This document shows, in pieces, positions 9,422-18,567 of a stretch of 64,000 nucleotides of DNA. Both the position numbers and the translations under genes were made by a program. This DNA comes from an uncultured Roseibium sp. GTDB taxonomy: Bacteria; Pseudomonadota; Alphaproteobacteria; Rhizobiales; Stappiaceae. Every line of letters starts with the position of its first letter. Position 1 is the first letter of the stretch. Where the stretch lies: the NCBI RefSeq assembly GCF_963669205.1, contig NZ_OY769915.1, positions 3,198,001-3,262,000 of the forward strand, given 5' to 3'. Below the pieces are notes generated by a model that saw nothing but the letters and a program-made list of their open reading frames with translations, ran no database searches and was not told the origin of the DNA.

Positions 9422-9739
9422 CTAACTGACGAAACCGGCGGGACCGGCTGCATCGTGATAGGCGATGATCCGGCGGTAGAGCGGCCCGTCCCATTCGGCG
9501 GGCAACGGCTTTCGCCCGGTCATCCATGCATAGAGATCCTGATCATGCGCAGTGAGAAGATGCTCCAGTTCCAGGAGTTCTTCTTCCGAAAGCCGGTCGA
9601 TTTCAGCATTCGCAAAGCCACCCAGAAGAAGGTCCATTTCCTTCATGCCGCGGTGCCAGCAGCGGAACAGGATTCGCTTGCGCCGCGCGTCGCGCTCGGT
9701 GTCGGAAGTGTTGCTTGTGCTGCCGGTGGGATCGCTCAT
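9422..9739 (-). CDS. sdhE: FAD assembly factor SdhE (succinate dehydrogenase flavinylation)
   Basis: Small protein of the DUF339/SdhE family that promotes covalent FAD attachment to the flavoprotein subunit of succinate dehydrogenase. The product has 105 residues from the ATG at 9739. The diagnostic motif RGMKEMD (an RGxxE motif) and the acidic helical segment EELLELEHLLTAHDQDLYAW are both visible. An open frame extends upstream to 9808 but adds a Pro-rich stretch unlike the family. It is the first gene of a two-gene unit with mfd and is divergent from recG. Confidence 0.9.
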   Translation of the reverse strand: MSDPTGSTSNTSDTERDARRKRILFRCWHRGMKEMDLLLGGFANAEIDRLSEEELLELEHLLTAHDQDLYAWMTGRKPLPAEWDGPLYRRIIAYHDAAGPAGFVS

Positions 9740-9882
9740 GAGTGGCCTATCTGGAAACGGGCAAACAGGGACCGGAGACGGACCGTCTCGACGGATTGCA
9801 GGCCGCAAGTGAATTCGTGACGGTTATATAACGCCGCAGAACGGGATTGTCAGCGCTTTCTCGCGTGCCGGCGCACTTATTT

Positions 9883-9897
9883 GTTCACATATTGTTC
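9883..9897. promoter_or_regulatory. Candidate LexA (SOS) box upstream of recG
   Basis: GTTC-ACATATT-GTTC is an exact match to the alphaproteobacterial LexA consensus GTTC-N7-GTTC. It lies in the sdhE/recG divergent gap, 26 bases before a possible GTG start of recG and 85 bases before the next ATG. Confidence 0.55.
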
Positions 9898-9986
9898 CGC
9901 CTGTTGCGCCGATCGTCCGCTTCGTGGCAAAACTGGCGGAGACTTTAATCAAGCGAACGCCTCAAGGCAGAGGTTCTTCACGCAAG

Positions 9987-12089
9987 ATGCGCCCGCCGGT
10001 TCTCGATCCCCTGTTTGCGCCCGTCTCCACACTGCCGGGCATCGGACCCAAGATCGCCAAGCTCGTTTCCGGGCTCGTGGGCGGTCAGCCGGACCGGGAC
10101 GCGACCGTTTCCGATCTGCTTTTTCACATTCCCCACAACCTCATCGACCGGCGGCACCGGCCTGGGATTGCCTATTCGGAGAATGGTGACATCGTCACTC
10201 TGGATGTCACGATCGGCCGTCACCAGGCACCGCCGAGACATTCAAAAGCGCCCTACAAGATCCCGGCCTATGACGACACCGGACAGATCAGCTTCGTTTT
10301 CTTTCATCCAAGGCGGGACTGGCTGGAAAAAACCTTTCCGGAAGGCGAACGGCGGATCGTGTCTGGCAAGGTCGAGTGGTTCAACGACCGTCCGCAGATG
10401 GTCCATCCGGACTATTCGCTCAAACCCGAAGAAGCGGCCCAGATGCCGGCAATCGAGCCCGTCTATCCATTGACGGCGGGCCTCGCTTCCAAGACGTTGC
10501 AAAAGGCAATGCGCGCGGCACTAGAGCGGGTCCCGCACCTGCCGGAATGGCTGAACAAGCCGTATCTCCAGCAGACCGGCTGGCCAGACTTTCACGAAGC
10601 CCTGCAGACACTGCACGGGCCGAAAGAGCGCCAGGACATCGAACCGCAGTCACCCTATATGCAGCGTCTCGCCTATGACGAACTCCTGGCAAGTCAGCTT
10701 GCGCTGGCCATGGTCCGGGCCAATATGCGCACGCTTGGCGGCGTTGCCAGGCATCCGGGCGGCGGTTTGCAGAAAGCCGTCATCGACGCGATGCCCTTCC
10801 AACTGACCGCCAGCCAGGCGAATGCCATAAAGGAGATCAACCAGGATCTCGCGGAACCGACCCGTATGCTGCGACTTCTCCAGGGTGACGTCGGCTCCGG
10901 AAAGACCGTTGTCGCGCTTGCGGCACTGGCTCAGGTGATCGAAACCGGAGCCCAGGGCGGGCTCATGGCGCCGACCGAGATCCTCGCGCGCCAGCATTTC
11001 GCCTCCATGATGCCACTATGCGAAAAGACAGGCATCCGGCTGGCCCTCATGACCGGCAAGGACAGCCAGAAGGACCGGCGCCTGCTGCAGGAAAAACTGG
11101 ACGCGGGCGAGATCGATCTTGTGGTTGGAACGCATGCACTGTTTCAGGGATCGGTCACGTTCCAGAACCTCGGCATGGTCGTTGTCGATGAACAGCACCG
11201 CTTCGGGGTTCATCAAAGGCTCGCCCTCTCCGGCAAGGGCCAGGGCGTCGATGTCCTTGTGATGACGGCAACGCCGATCCCGCGCACGCTCGTCCTGACC
11301 TGCTTCGGAGACATGGATGTTTCCCGCCTCACCGAAAAGCCGGCAGGCCGCAAACCGATCAAGACCGTGTCCGTGTCGCTGGACCGACTGGACGAGATCA
11401 TTGCGCGCGTCGACGCAGCCGTTGCGGAGGGGCAGAAGGTCTACTGGGTCTGTCCGCTCGTCGAGGAGTCTGAAAAGATCGATCTCGCTGCCGTTGAGGA
11501 CCGGCATCGTGTTCTTCAGCACGCCCTGAGACAACCGGTGTCACTGGTGCATGGCCGCATGAGTGCAGATGAAAAAGACGCCGCCATGTCCGCATTCAAG
11601 AACGGCGCCACCAGAGTGCTCGTCGCCACGACCGTGATCGAGGTGGGTGTCGACGTTCCCGATGCGACCATCATTGTCATCGAGCACGCGGAACGGTTCG
11701 GCCTTGCGCAATTGCACCAGCTCCGCGGACGCGTCGGCCGCGGCGACAAGCCGTCGTCCTGTGTCCTGCTCTACAAGGGTCCGCTGGGCGAGACAGCCGG
11801 TGCGCGCCTCAACATCATGCGTGAAACCAATGACGGCTTTCTGATCGCGGAAGAAGACCTGAAACTGCGCGGAGGCGGTGAAATTCTCGGAACCCGTCAA
11901 TCCGGCACACCCGGCTTCCGCATTGCGCGCGCAGACGAGCATGCGGACCTTATGGAAGTAGCCAGGGATGATGCAAAACTCATTCTGGAAACGGACCCGG
12001 AGCTGAATTCCGACCGTGGCAATGCATTGCGTTGCCTGCTTTATCTCTTCGGCAGGGATGCCGCGATCAGGCTTTTGAGGGCCGGTTGA
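9987..12089 (+). CDS. recG: ATP-dependent DNA helicase RecG
   Basis: Branch-migrating helicase that remodels stalled forks and recombination intermediates. From the ATG at 9987 it has 700 residues, close to the usual RecG length. A GTG at 9924 in the same frame would add 21 residues and remains possible. Features are an N-terminal wedge/OB domain (about 60-160), Walker A LLQGDVGSGKTVVALAAL, and the DEQH box VVDEQHRFGVHQR. Motif III is MTATPIPRTL, and the helicase C-terminal motif LHQLRGRVGRG is also clear. The stop codon directly abuts the stop of the convergent DUF502 gene. A LexA-type box lies upstream. Confidence 0.95.
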   Translation: MRPPVLDPLFAPVSTLPGIGPKIAKLVSGLVGGQPDRDATVSDLLFHIPHNLIDRRHRPGIAYSENGDIVTLDVTIGRHQAPPRHSKAPYKIPAYDDTGQISFVFFHPRRDWLEKTFPEGERRIVSGKVEWFNDRPQMVHPDYSLKPEEAAQMPAIEPVYPLTAGLASKTLQKAMRAALERVPHLPEWLNKPYLQQTGWPDFHEALQTLHGPKERQDIEPQSPYMQRLAYDELLASQLALAMVRANMRTLGGVARHPGGGLQKAVIDAMPFQLTASQANAIKEINQDLAEPTRMLRLLQGDVGSGKTVVALAALAQVIETGAQGGLMAPTEILARQHFASMMPLCEKTGIRLALMTGKDSQKDRRLLQEKLDAGEIDLVVGTHALFQGSVTFQNLGMVVVDEQHRFGVHQRLALSGKGQGVDVLVMTATPIPRTLVLTCFGDMDVSRLTEKPAGRKPIKTVSVSLDRLDEIIARVDAAVAEGQKVYWVCPLVEESEKIDLAAVEDRHRVLQHALRQPVSLVHGRMSADEKDAAMSAFKNGATRVLVATTVIEVGVDVPDATIIVIEHAERFGLAQLHQLRGRVGRGDKPSSCVLLYKGPLGETAGARLNIMRETNDGFLIAEEDLKLRGGGEILGTRQSGTPGFRIARADEHADLMEVARDDAKLILETDPELNSDRGNALRCLLYLFGRDAAIRLLRAG

Positions 12090-12827
12090 TCAGGCATCCT
12101 CGCGCTTGCGGATCCGCTCCAGCTTCTCCGGCTCTGCGATGACATCTTCAAGGATATCGGGAAGATCCGGGCTGACGAGACCAGCCGAGATGACCAACTT
12201 GGCGGCGTCTTCAACCCCCATGGACAGCTCCACGATGTCTTCCTTGGGAACGAACAGCAGGAAGCCGGATGTCGGGTTCGGCGTCGTCGGCAGAAACACG
12301 GATACCGTGCTTGCCTTGTCCCTCAGCCGTTCCGCGACCTCACCCTTTGTTTCCGTCGAGATGAACACGATCGCCCAGAGCCCTTTGCGCGGATATTCGA
12401 TCAGGGCAGCCTTGGTGAAACTGTTGCCACGTTCATCAAGCACCGTCTCAAAGATCTGCTTCAAGCCACTGTAAACATTGCGGACGAGCGGCATTCGTCC
12501 GACGATACCTTCGCCGGCCGATATCAGGCTGCGTCCGAGGAAATTGGCTGCAAGGAATCCGACGATCGTCAGCACGAAAATCGCGACGATCAGGCCAAAA
12601 CCGGGAACGGAAAACGGCAGGTAGGTCTCGGGATTGTAGATCTTGGGCACGAAGGGTTTCACCCAGCCGTCCACCCACTTGATGAAGGTCCAGGTCAGCC
12701 AGAGCGTAATGCCGATCGGGCCGGTAATGACCAGACCGGTCAGAAAATAGTTGCGAAGGCGTGTTGCCGCACCCGGTCTATGACCTTTGATCGGCGAGTC
12801 TTCTGGTTTATGCTTGTTGCGGCTCAT
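12090..12827 (-). CDS. DUF502 family inner-membrane protein
   Basis: Membrane protein of 245 residues matching the DUF502 family, whose function is not established. After a basic N terminus (MSRNKHKPEDSP), two membrane segments are visible: about 28-52 (FLTGLVITGPIGITLWLTW) and about 75-98 (FGLIVAIFVLTIVGFLAANFL). The rest is a soluble domain with the family-typical LVRNVYSGLKQIFETV and FLPTTPNPTSGFLLFVPKEDI. The stop codon touches that of recG (TGA then TCA, no gap), so the two are tail to tail. Family members often sit beside recG in alphaproteobacteria. No catalytic motif is seen. Confidence 0.85.
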   Translation of the reverse strand: MSRNKHKPEDSPIKGHRPGAATRLRNYFLTGLVITGPIGITLWLTWTFIKWVDGWVKPFVPKIYNPETYLPFSVPGFGLIVAIFVLTIVGFLAANFLGRSLISAGEGIVGRMPLVRNVYSGLKQIFETVLDERGNSFTKAALIEYPRKGLWAIVFISTETKGEVAERLRDKASTVSVFLPTTPNPTSGFLLFVPKEDIVELSMGVEDAAKLVISAGLVSPDLPDILEDVIAEPEKLERIRKREDA

Positions 12828-12949
12828 AGGTGAAAACGACCGGATTCCTGTTGAGTGCTCGTCTTACAGTGTGATCCACACTACATAATTATCTTTATCG
12901 CAGTGCGGTATACTTCGCTCGATTAATTTTTCAGCGATATACCCTAAAA

Positions 12950-13345
12950 ATGCCGATTGCGGAGGCAGGATTGCGGCGTTTCACGTTCAAACTTCTGGGA
13001 ACCGGATGCGTGGGCCTGGGAATCATCGGCGCTTTTCTGCCTATTCTGCCGAGCACGATCTTTTTCATCCTGGCGGCCGGCTGTTTTGCGCGCTCCTCCC
13101 CCGCGCTTGAAGCCAAAATCCTCAACCACCCCGTAATCGGTCCATCCGTCATAGCCTGGCGCGAGCACGGAGCCATTCCGGTGAAGGCCAAAGCGATCGC
13201 CGTTGCCGGCATGGCGGTCGGCTATTGTTTCTTCTACTGGTCCACCGGCCCCGCCCCGTGGCTTGCGGCCGGTGTTGCCATGATCATCATCGGATGCGCC
13301 ACCTATGTCGTCTCCCGCCCGTCAGGTCCGAAGACGGAACCTTGA
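12950..13345 (+). CDS. YbaN-like DUF454 membrane protein
   Basis: Small inner-membrane protein of 131 residues resembling the DUF454/YbaN family, whose role is unknown. The family signature is the stretch LPILPSTIFFILAAGCFARS (about 31-50), followed by the motif HPVIGPSVIAWREHGAIPVKAK. Three or four hydrophobic segments are visible. The ATG at 12950 lacks a good ribosome site. A TTG at 12971 in the same frame has GGAGG five bases upstream and may be the real start, giving 124 residues. It stands alone between two minus-strand genes. Confidence 0.8.
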   Translation: MPIAEAGLRRFTFKLLGTGCVGLGIIGAFLPILPSTIFFILAAGCFARSSPALEAKILNHPVIGPSVIAWREHGAIPVKAKAIAVAGMAVGYCFFYWSTGPAPWLAAGVAMIIIGCATYVVSRPSGPKTEP

Positions 13346-13354
13346 TGGTGTCGC

Positions 13355-13792
13355 CTAGTCGTCTGGAATGAGCCGTTTTCCGAGCGCGACAGCTTTCTCC
13401 GGGGCATAGCCGAGGTCGTCATAGAACTTCATGACCGCTTCGTTGCCCTGTCTCACGAAGAGATTGATCTTGGGACAACCGAGCCCGATCAGAAACTCTT
13501 CGCAGTGTTCCATGAGTCGCCGTCCCAGGCCCGCTGACTGATGCTCGGGGTCGATGCTGAGATAGTAGATCGCGCCGCGATGGCCGTCATAGCCTGCCAT
13601 CACGGATCCAATCACCTTGTCGCCTTTGAGCAGGACAAAAAAGCCTCCCTGAGGGTCGCTCAGTTTGCGGTCTATATCCTTGTCCGGGTCGTTCCACGCA
13701 CGCGTCAGACCGCAGGCCTGCCAGAGAGCGATGACCTGCGCCCGATAGCGTTCTTCAAATGGTGCAATGACCGGTTCAGCTTGGTCCACCAT
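13355..13792 (-). CDS. ypeA: GNAT family N-acetyltransferase, YpeA-like
   Basis: Acetyltransferase of 145 residues in the GNAT fold. Similarity to YpeA is evident in TRAWNDPDKDIDRKL, the strand-turn VIGSVMAGYDGHRGAIYYL, and the C-terminal GYAPEKAVALGKRLI. The acetyl-CoA pyrophosphate loop is HQSAGLGRRLM. The substrate is not known. Its start lies 4 bases from the glmS stop, and a GGAG overlapping the glmS stop codon can serve as ribosome site, so it is very likely translated from the glmS mRNA. Whether it acts on an amino sugar or on a protein cannot be told. Confidence 0.85.
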   Translation of the reverse strand: MVDQAEPVIAPFEERYRAQVIALWQACGLTRAWNDPDKDIDRKLSDPQGGFFVLLKGDKVIGSVMAGYDGHRGAIYYLSIDPEHQSAGLGRRLMEHCEEFLIGLGCPKINLFVRQGNEAVMKFYDDLGYAPEKAVALGKRLIPDD

Positions 13793-13796
13793 GGGC

Positions 13797-15623
13797 CTAC
13801 TCCACCGTCACGGACTTGGCCAGGTTACGCGGCTGATCCACATCCGTGCCCATGAAAACCGCCGTGTGATAAGCGATCAACTGTACAGGCAGCGCGTATA
13901 TGATCGGCGCAACGATATCGGACATGTCGGGCATGATAACGGTGTTTTCCGCAGCCCCGCCGCTTTCTTCCGCGCCTTTGGCATCCGTGATCAGCACGAT
14001 CCTGCCGCCGCGCGCGGCGACTTCCTGCATGTTGGAGACCGTTTTCTCGTAAATCGCATCGTAAGGCGCAATCACGAAAACCGGCATGTTCTCGTCGATC
14101 AACGCAATCGGGCCATGCTTCAGTTCGCCGGCCGCATACCCTTCGGCATGGATGTAGGAGAGCTCCTTGAGCTTGAGCGCACCTTCGAGCGCGAGGGGGA
14201 AATTCGTCGAGCGGCCGAGATAAAGCGCATTGTTGGCTTTCGACAGCGGCTGCGACAATTTTTCGATTTCGGTTTCGCCCGCGAGCGCCTTCAGTGCCAG
14301 GCTCGGGACTTCGGTCAACTCTCCAACCAGCGCTTTTTCGCTTTCGGCGGAAAGGAAACCGCGTTCCCGTCCTGCCTGGATGGCCAGTGCCGCCAGAACG
14401 GCGAGCTGGCAGGTGAAGGCCTTGGTCGACGCCACACCGATTTCCGGGCCCGCGATGGTCGGAAAAACCATGTCGGCCTCCCGGGCAATCGTGCTCTCCG
14501 GCACATTCACGATCGCGCCGATTGCCGCTCCGTTCTCCTTGCAGTAGCGGAGCGACGCAAGCGTGTCCGCCGTTTCACCCGATTGGGAAATGAACAGGGC
14601 CGCGTCCCTGTCGCTGACAGGTGTCTCCCGGTACCGGAACTCGCTGGCGATATCGATTTCGACCGGAAGCCGCGCATATTTCTCGAACCAGTATTTGGCA
14701 ACAAGACCGGCCAGATACGCCGTCCCACAGGCCGAAATGATCAACCTCGACAGGTCCTTGAACCCGAGCTTGTCTGCGCCCGCAACATTGGCCGTGTTGC
14801 TCGTATAGTCGAAATAGCGCGACAGGGTATGGCCAAGCACTTCCGGCTGCTCATGAATTTCCTTGGCCATGAAGTGCTTGTAGTTGCCCTTCTCCATCAG
14901 GCTCGACGTCACGGACGACCGCGCTTCCGGTCTCTCGACCGGATTGTTGTCCCGGTCGAAAACGCGAGCACCGGACCGCGTGAGCACCGCCCAGTCGCCT
15001 TCATCCAGATAGGTAATTCTGTCGGTGAAGGGCGAAAGCGCGATGGCATCGGAGCCGAAGTACATCTCGCCCTCGCCATGACCAATCGCCAGCGGAGACC
15101 CTTTGCGTGCACCGATCATGAGGTCGTCTTCGCCTGAAAAAAGCATGGCGAGTGCAAAGGCTCCCTTGAGGCGAGGCAGCGTTTCGGCGACTGCGTCCTG
15201 GGGTGACTTGCCTTTTGCGATGGACGCATTGATCAGGTGCGCGACCACCTCGGTATCTGTTTCGGTAGACAGAACGGCACCGGCGGACACCACTTCGTCA
15301 CGCAATTCAAGATAGTTCTCGATAATGCCGTTGTGAACGATTGCAACCGAACCTGCGTGGTGCGGATGTGCATTTGAGACGGTCGGCGCACCGTGGGTTG
15401 CCCATCTGGTATGGCCAATGCCCGAAGAGCCCGCCAGGGGTGTCTTCTCGAGCGCGGCTTCAAGATTGCGCAGTTTCCCCTCGGCTCTGCGGCGGGCCAG
15501 CGCTCCGTCGACCAGCGTTGCAACACCCGCAGAATCGTATCCCCGGTATTCCAGGCGCTTAAGGGAGTCGACAATACGCGGAGCGGCCTCAAGTTGCCCC
15601 AAAACACCAACGATGCCGCACAT
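13797..15623 (-). CDS. glmS: Glucosamine-6-phosphate synthase (isomerising aminotransferase)
   Basis: Makes glucosamine-6-phosphate from fructose-6-phosphate and glutamine, the first step to UDP-GlcNAc for peptidoglycan and lipid A. The product has 608 residues. MCGIVGVLGQ puts the nucleophilic Cys2 at the N terminus, as needed for the Ntn-type glutaminase domain (about 1-240). Two SIS domains follow (about 285-425 and 455-590), with SQSGETADTLASLRY and RSTNFPLALEGALKLKELSY visible. The ATG at 15623 has AGGGG upstream. It lies 99 bases downstream of glmU on the same strand, so both UDP-GlcNAc genes are paired. No glmS ribozyme is seen. Confidence 0.96.
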   Translation of the reverse strand: MCGIVGVLGQLEAAPRIVDSLKRLEYRGYDSAGVATLVDGALARRRAEGKLRNLEAALEKTPLAGSSGIGHTRWATHGAPTVSNAHPHHAGSVAIVHNGIIENYLELRDEVVSAGAVLSTETDTEVVAHLINASIAKGKSPQDAVAETLPRLKGAFALAMLFSGEDDLMIGARKGSPLAIGHGEGEMYFGSDAIALSPFTDRITYLDEGDWAVLTRSGARVFDRDNNPVERPEARSSVTSSLMEKGNYKHFMAKEIHEQPEVLGHTLSRYFDYTSNTANVAGADKLGFKDLSRLIISACGTAYLAGLVAKYWFEKYARLPVEIDIASEFRYRETPVSDRDAALFISQSGETADTLASLRYCKENGAAIGAIVNVPESTIAREADMVFPTIAGPEIGVASTKAFTCQLAVLAALAIQAGRERGFLSAESEKALVGELTEVPSLALKALAGETEIEKLSQPLSKANNALYLGRSTNFPLALEGALKLKELSYIHAEGYAAGELKHGPIALIDENMPVFVIAPYDAIYEKTVSNMQEVAARGGRIVLITDAKGAEESGGAAENTVIMPDMSDIVAPIIYALPVQLIAYHTAVFMGTDVDQPRNLAKSVTVE

Positions 15624-15722
15624 AAAAGTTCCCCTCTCGTCTCGGAAAAGTCACCATGCTTTAGACGACGGTGAACCGGAATTTGAAATCAATACGTGTT
15701 TCAGAAAATGTCAGAACAGGTG

Positions 15723-17090
15723 TCAGGTCTCAGATCCGGACTTCGCATCCTTCGCGGCTTTCAGCTTTTCTTTCAGAGCCTTGGCCCTGCCTTCCTTCGT
15801 TTCCTGGCGTGCTCTTCCGAAGGCCAGCGCATCTTCCGGAATGTCTTGCGTAATCACGCTCCCGGCGGACACAAATGCCCCGTCTCCCAATTGAACGGGC
15901 GCAACCAGCGTCGAATTCGACCCGACGAAGCTGCCGTCGCCGATTTCCGTCCTGTGCTTTAGAAAACCGTCATAGTTGCAGGTGATCGTGCCGGCCCCGA
16001 TGTTGCTCTTTGAACCGACGCTCGCGTCACCGATGTAACTGAGATGATTCGCCTTTGCACCCGCGCCGAAAGTCACGTTTTTCGTCTCCACGAAGTTACC
16101 GATCTTCGCGCCGTGCTCGAGGACCGTGCCCGGGCGCAAACGCGCGTAGGGACCAACGACGCATCCGCTTGCCACGGCTGCACCTTCCAGATGGCTGAAC
16201 GCCCGGATCGTCGCTCCCGAAGACACTTTTACACCGCGAGCAAAAACCACGTTCTGTTCGATGGTGACGCCCGGCTCAAGGACGGTATCGTGGGAGAAAA
16301 ATACGGTTTGCGGCGCAAGAAGCGTGCAGCCTTCATCCATTGCCGCGCGGCGCATGCGGTTCTGAAAGTCCTGTTCGCAGGCCGCAAGCTGGGCCCGCGT
16401 GTTGATGCCCTGCGTCTCTACCTCCGAGCCGGCGACCGCCGACACCTTGAGGCCATGACGGTTGGCAATCTCGACGGCATCGGTCAGATAGTATTCGCCC
16501 TTGGCATTCGCGTTGCCGATTTCCTCCATCAGCGACAGAGCATGTTTGCCGGAAAAGCCCATGATGCCAGAATTGCAGAACGTCACCTTGCGGTCTTCGT
16601 CAGAAGCGTCTTTTTCCTCGCGGATCGCAAGGAGCTTGCCGTTTTCGGTAAGCAGGCGTCCGTATCCGAACGGATCTTGTGTCTCGAACCCGAGCACGAC
16701 GAGATCGCTTCCATTGCGCAACGCGTCCCGCACCTTCAGAACGGTCTCGGCCGTTACCAGGGGTGTGTCGCCGAATAGCACAAGGACGTCGTCCGCCGGA
16801 TGGAGAAGTGCCTCTCTGGCCGCCAGCGCGGCGTGAGCGGTTCCAAGCCTCTCCTCCTGCACATGGCACAGGGCGGACGGCATCATTCCGGCCACCAGAT
16901 CCGCAAGCGCCGGCATCTCCGGACCCGTCACTACCGAAACGCGATCCGACCCGGCACCGGCGAGCGCTTTCAGCACATGACCGACCATTGCCAGCCCGCC
17001 AATCTCGTGAAGAACCTTCGGCAGATCCGATTTCATGCGAGTCCCCAGACCTGCAGCGAGAACGATTGAGAGACAAGTGCGATCGGACAT
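15723..17090 (-). CDS. glmU: Bifunctional GlmU: UDP-GlcNAc pyrophosphorylase and GlcN-1-P acetyltransferase
   Basis: Carries out the last two steps to UDP-N-acetylglucosamine: acetylation of glucosamine-1-phosphate, then uridylyl transfer. The product has 455 residues, as usual. The N-terminal pyrophosphorylase domain shows LAAGLGTRMKSDLPKVLH (about 12-29) and FGDTPLV. The C-terminal left-handed beta-helix (about 250-430) contains hexapeptide repeats, with the acetyltransferase region GAKIGNFVETKNVTFGAGAK. The tail after 430 is rich in Lys and Glu. It is divergent from the SPOR-like gene at 17271 across a 180-base gap and precedes glmS. Confidence 0.96.
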   Translation of the reverse strand: MSDRTCLSIVLAAGLGTRMKSDLPKVLHEIGGLAMVGHVLKALAGAGSDRVSVVTGPEMPALADLVAGMMPSALCHVQEERLGTAHAALAAREALLHPADDVLVLFGDTPLVTAETVLKVRDALRNGSDLVVLGFETQDPFGYGRLLTENGKLLAIREEKDASDEDRKVTFCNSGIMGFSGKHALSLMEEIGNANAKGEYYLTDAVEIANRHGLKVSAVAGSEVETQGINTRAQLAACEQDFQNRMRRAAMDEGCTLLAPQTVFFSHDTVLEPGVTIEQNVVFARGVKVSSGATIRAFSHLEGAAVASGCVVGPYARLRPGTVLEHGAKIGNFVETKNVTFGAGAKANHLSYIGDASVGSKSNIGAGTITCNYDGFLKHRTEIGDGSFVGSNSTLVAPVQLGDGAFVSAGSVITQDIPEDALAFGRARQETKEGRAKALKEKLKAAKDAKSGSET

Positions 17091-17270
17091 GCAAAATCCA
17101 ACTCAGATTTCAGGACAAGGGGCGAATGCGCGGGCTCTTATATGCCCCGATCCACAGAACATTGAAAGATGTGATGATCAGGCCATTCCTGTTTTGCATT
17201 CATTAACCATAATGGGCGCCTGATACACCATCGCCGCGCAGATTCGCAAACAGGATCCGGACTGAACGCC

Positions 17271-18494
17271 TTGCTTGAACCCCAGGCCCCAAAAACGACT
17301 CGAGAAATCGTTCGGGACACGTTTACTCCGTCCCGGGTCGGCATCTTGTCCTGGGCATTCGCGGCCGTTTTCATGGGAACCATCGGGCTCGCGTCCTACC
17401 AGTTCGGCAGCCGCCCGTTTACGCCTTTCATGGACAACCGGACACTGCCTGTCGGGATCCCGCTGGCTGCCGGCGCCCCGATCGAAACAACCGCCTCGAT
17501 CAACCGTGATGCCGCAATTGCGATCGCAGCCGTTCCTTCATCCGTCGGGGAAACCGAAAACGGGCAGAACCTGCAACAAAGCCAGATAGAAGTGCTCCAG
17601 CGCGAAGTTGTTGGATTGCGCCGCCGGTTATCGGCTCTGACGGAACAAAATCGGGTCTATTCGAGCCGCATCGCAGCACTCGAACAGGAGGTCGCGCTCG
17701 CAAAACTCGCGTCTTCGGCACGGGCAAAAACGATGGCGGAGCAACCAGTTGCTCCGCGACCCGGCAAGATCGTCACGGAAAGTCCCGGCGCGGAACCCGC
17801 GGCAAAGCCGGTAGCGGGTGACCCTATGGCCAGTCCGGTGAAACAAGCGCAGCCCTGGAATGCAGCAAACAAGGCTCCGCCCGCGCAGGGACCCGAGACG
17901 GAAGATCCGCGTGCGGCAACGCCCGAACAGGGCGCAGGTGTCCGCCTGATGCCACCCCCGCAAACCCTGCCGGCGCCTGAAATTTCCGAAACCGAACCGG
18001 TCAGGATCGTATCGCCCACGTCCGGCGACACGTCATCCCTTACCACGGCGTCGATACCGGACACACTGGCAGAAACCTTGCCGGAGTTCGACAGCACACC
18101 AACACGCACGGCCCTTGCGCCTCGGGTCATCAGCCCGTCGGCTCCCGCCGGCCAGATCCGGGGAACGGGAAGCGAAGGCCAGATCAGACGGAGCGACTTC
18201 GGGGCTGTTATCGGACACTATCGCTCCAGAGCGGGCGCAGCGAAGGCATGGGCCGATTTCAAGGAACAGAACGAGGAGCGCATGCGCGACCTGCGGCCGC
18301 TCCTGATGGAAAAGCAGACCGAAGAAGGCGGGATCGCGCTGATGATCGGCCCCTTTGCCAACGCGGCGGATGCATCCCTTGCCTGCCTGCATCTGCTCGC
18401 CGTTACCGAACTTTGCCGGCCCGCGCTTTATGCCGGTGATCCGCTTGTCACCGCAGCCGAATTCAGGGACAGCGCGTTCTCGCCGCCGCAATAA
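17271..18494 (+). CDS. Membrane-anchored coiled-coil protein with SPOR-like C terminus
   Basis: Unrecognised 407-residue protein. Layout: short cytoplasmic tail; one membrane segment (about 23-44, VGILSWAFAAVFMGTIGLAS); a coiled coil (about 103-152); and a long Pro/Ala/Glu-rich linker (about 155-300). A globular C terminus (about 308-395) resembles a SPOR/sporulation-related repeat in pattern (FGAVIGHYRSRAGAAKAWADF and IALMIGPFANAADASLACL). SPOR domains bind denuded septal glycan, so a periplasmic envelope role is plausible but unproven. The start appears to be TTG at 17271, with a weak upstream AGGA; no ATG fits. It is divergent from glmU. Confidence 0.6.
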   Translation: MLEPQAPKTTREIVRDTFTPSRVGILSWAFAAVFMGTIGLASYQFGSRPFTPFMDNRTLPVGIPLAAGAPIETTASINRDAAIAIAAVPSSVGETENGQNLQQSQIEVLQREVVGLRRRLSALTEQNRVYSSRIAALEQEVALAKLASSARAKTMAEQPVAPRPGKIVTESPGAEPAAKPVAGDPMASPVKQAQPWNAANKAPPAQGPETEDPRAATPEQGAGVRLMPPPQTLPAPEISETEPVRIVSPTSGDTSSLTTASIPDTLAETLPEFDSTPTRTALAPRVISPSAPAGQIRGTGSEGQIRRSDFGAVIGHYRSRAGAAKAWADFKEQNEERMRDLRPLLMEKQTEEGGIALMIGPFANAADASLACLHLLAVTELCRPALYAGDPLVTAAEFRDSAFSPPQ

Positions 18495-18567
18495 AGCCGG
18501 TCTTGCCGTAAAAATCCCATTCGGGTGTGAGCTGCAACCGGGCGCAGCAATTCGGCCTGAAACAGAA

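Noticed and set aside
15624..15722. glmS ribozyme or other riboswitch before glmS
   Set aside because: The gap is too short and lacks the glmS ribozyme core; such ribozymes are known mainly from Gram-positive bacteria.
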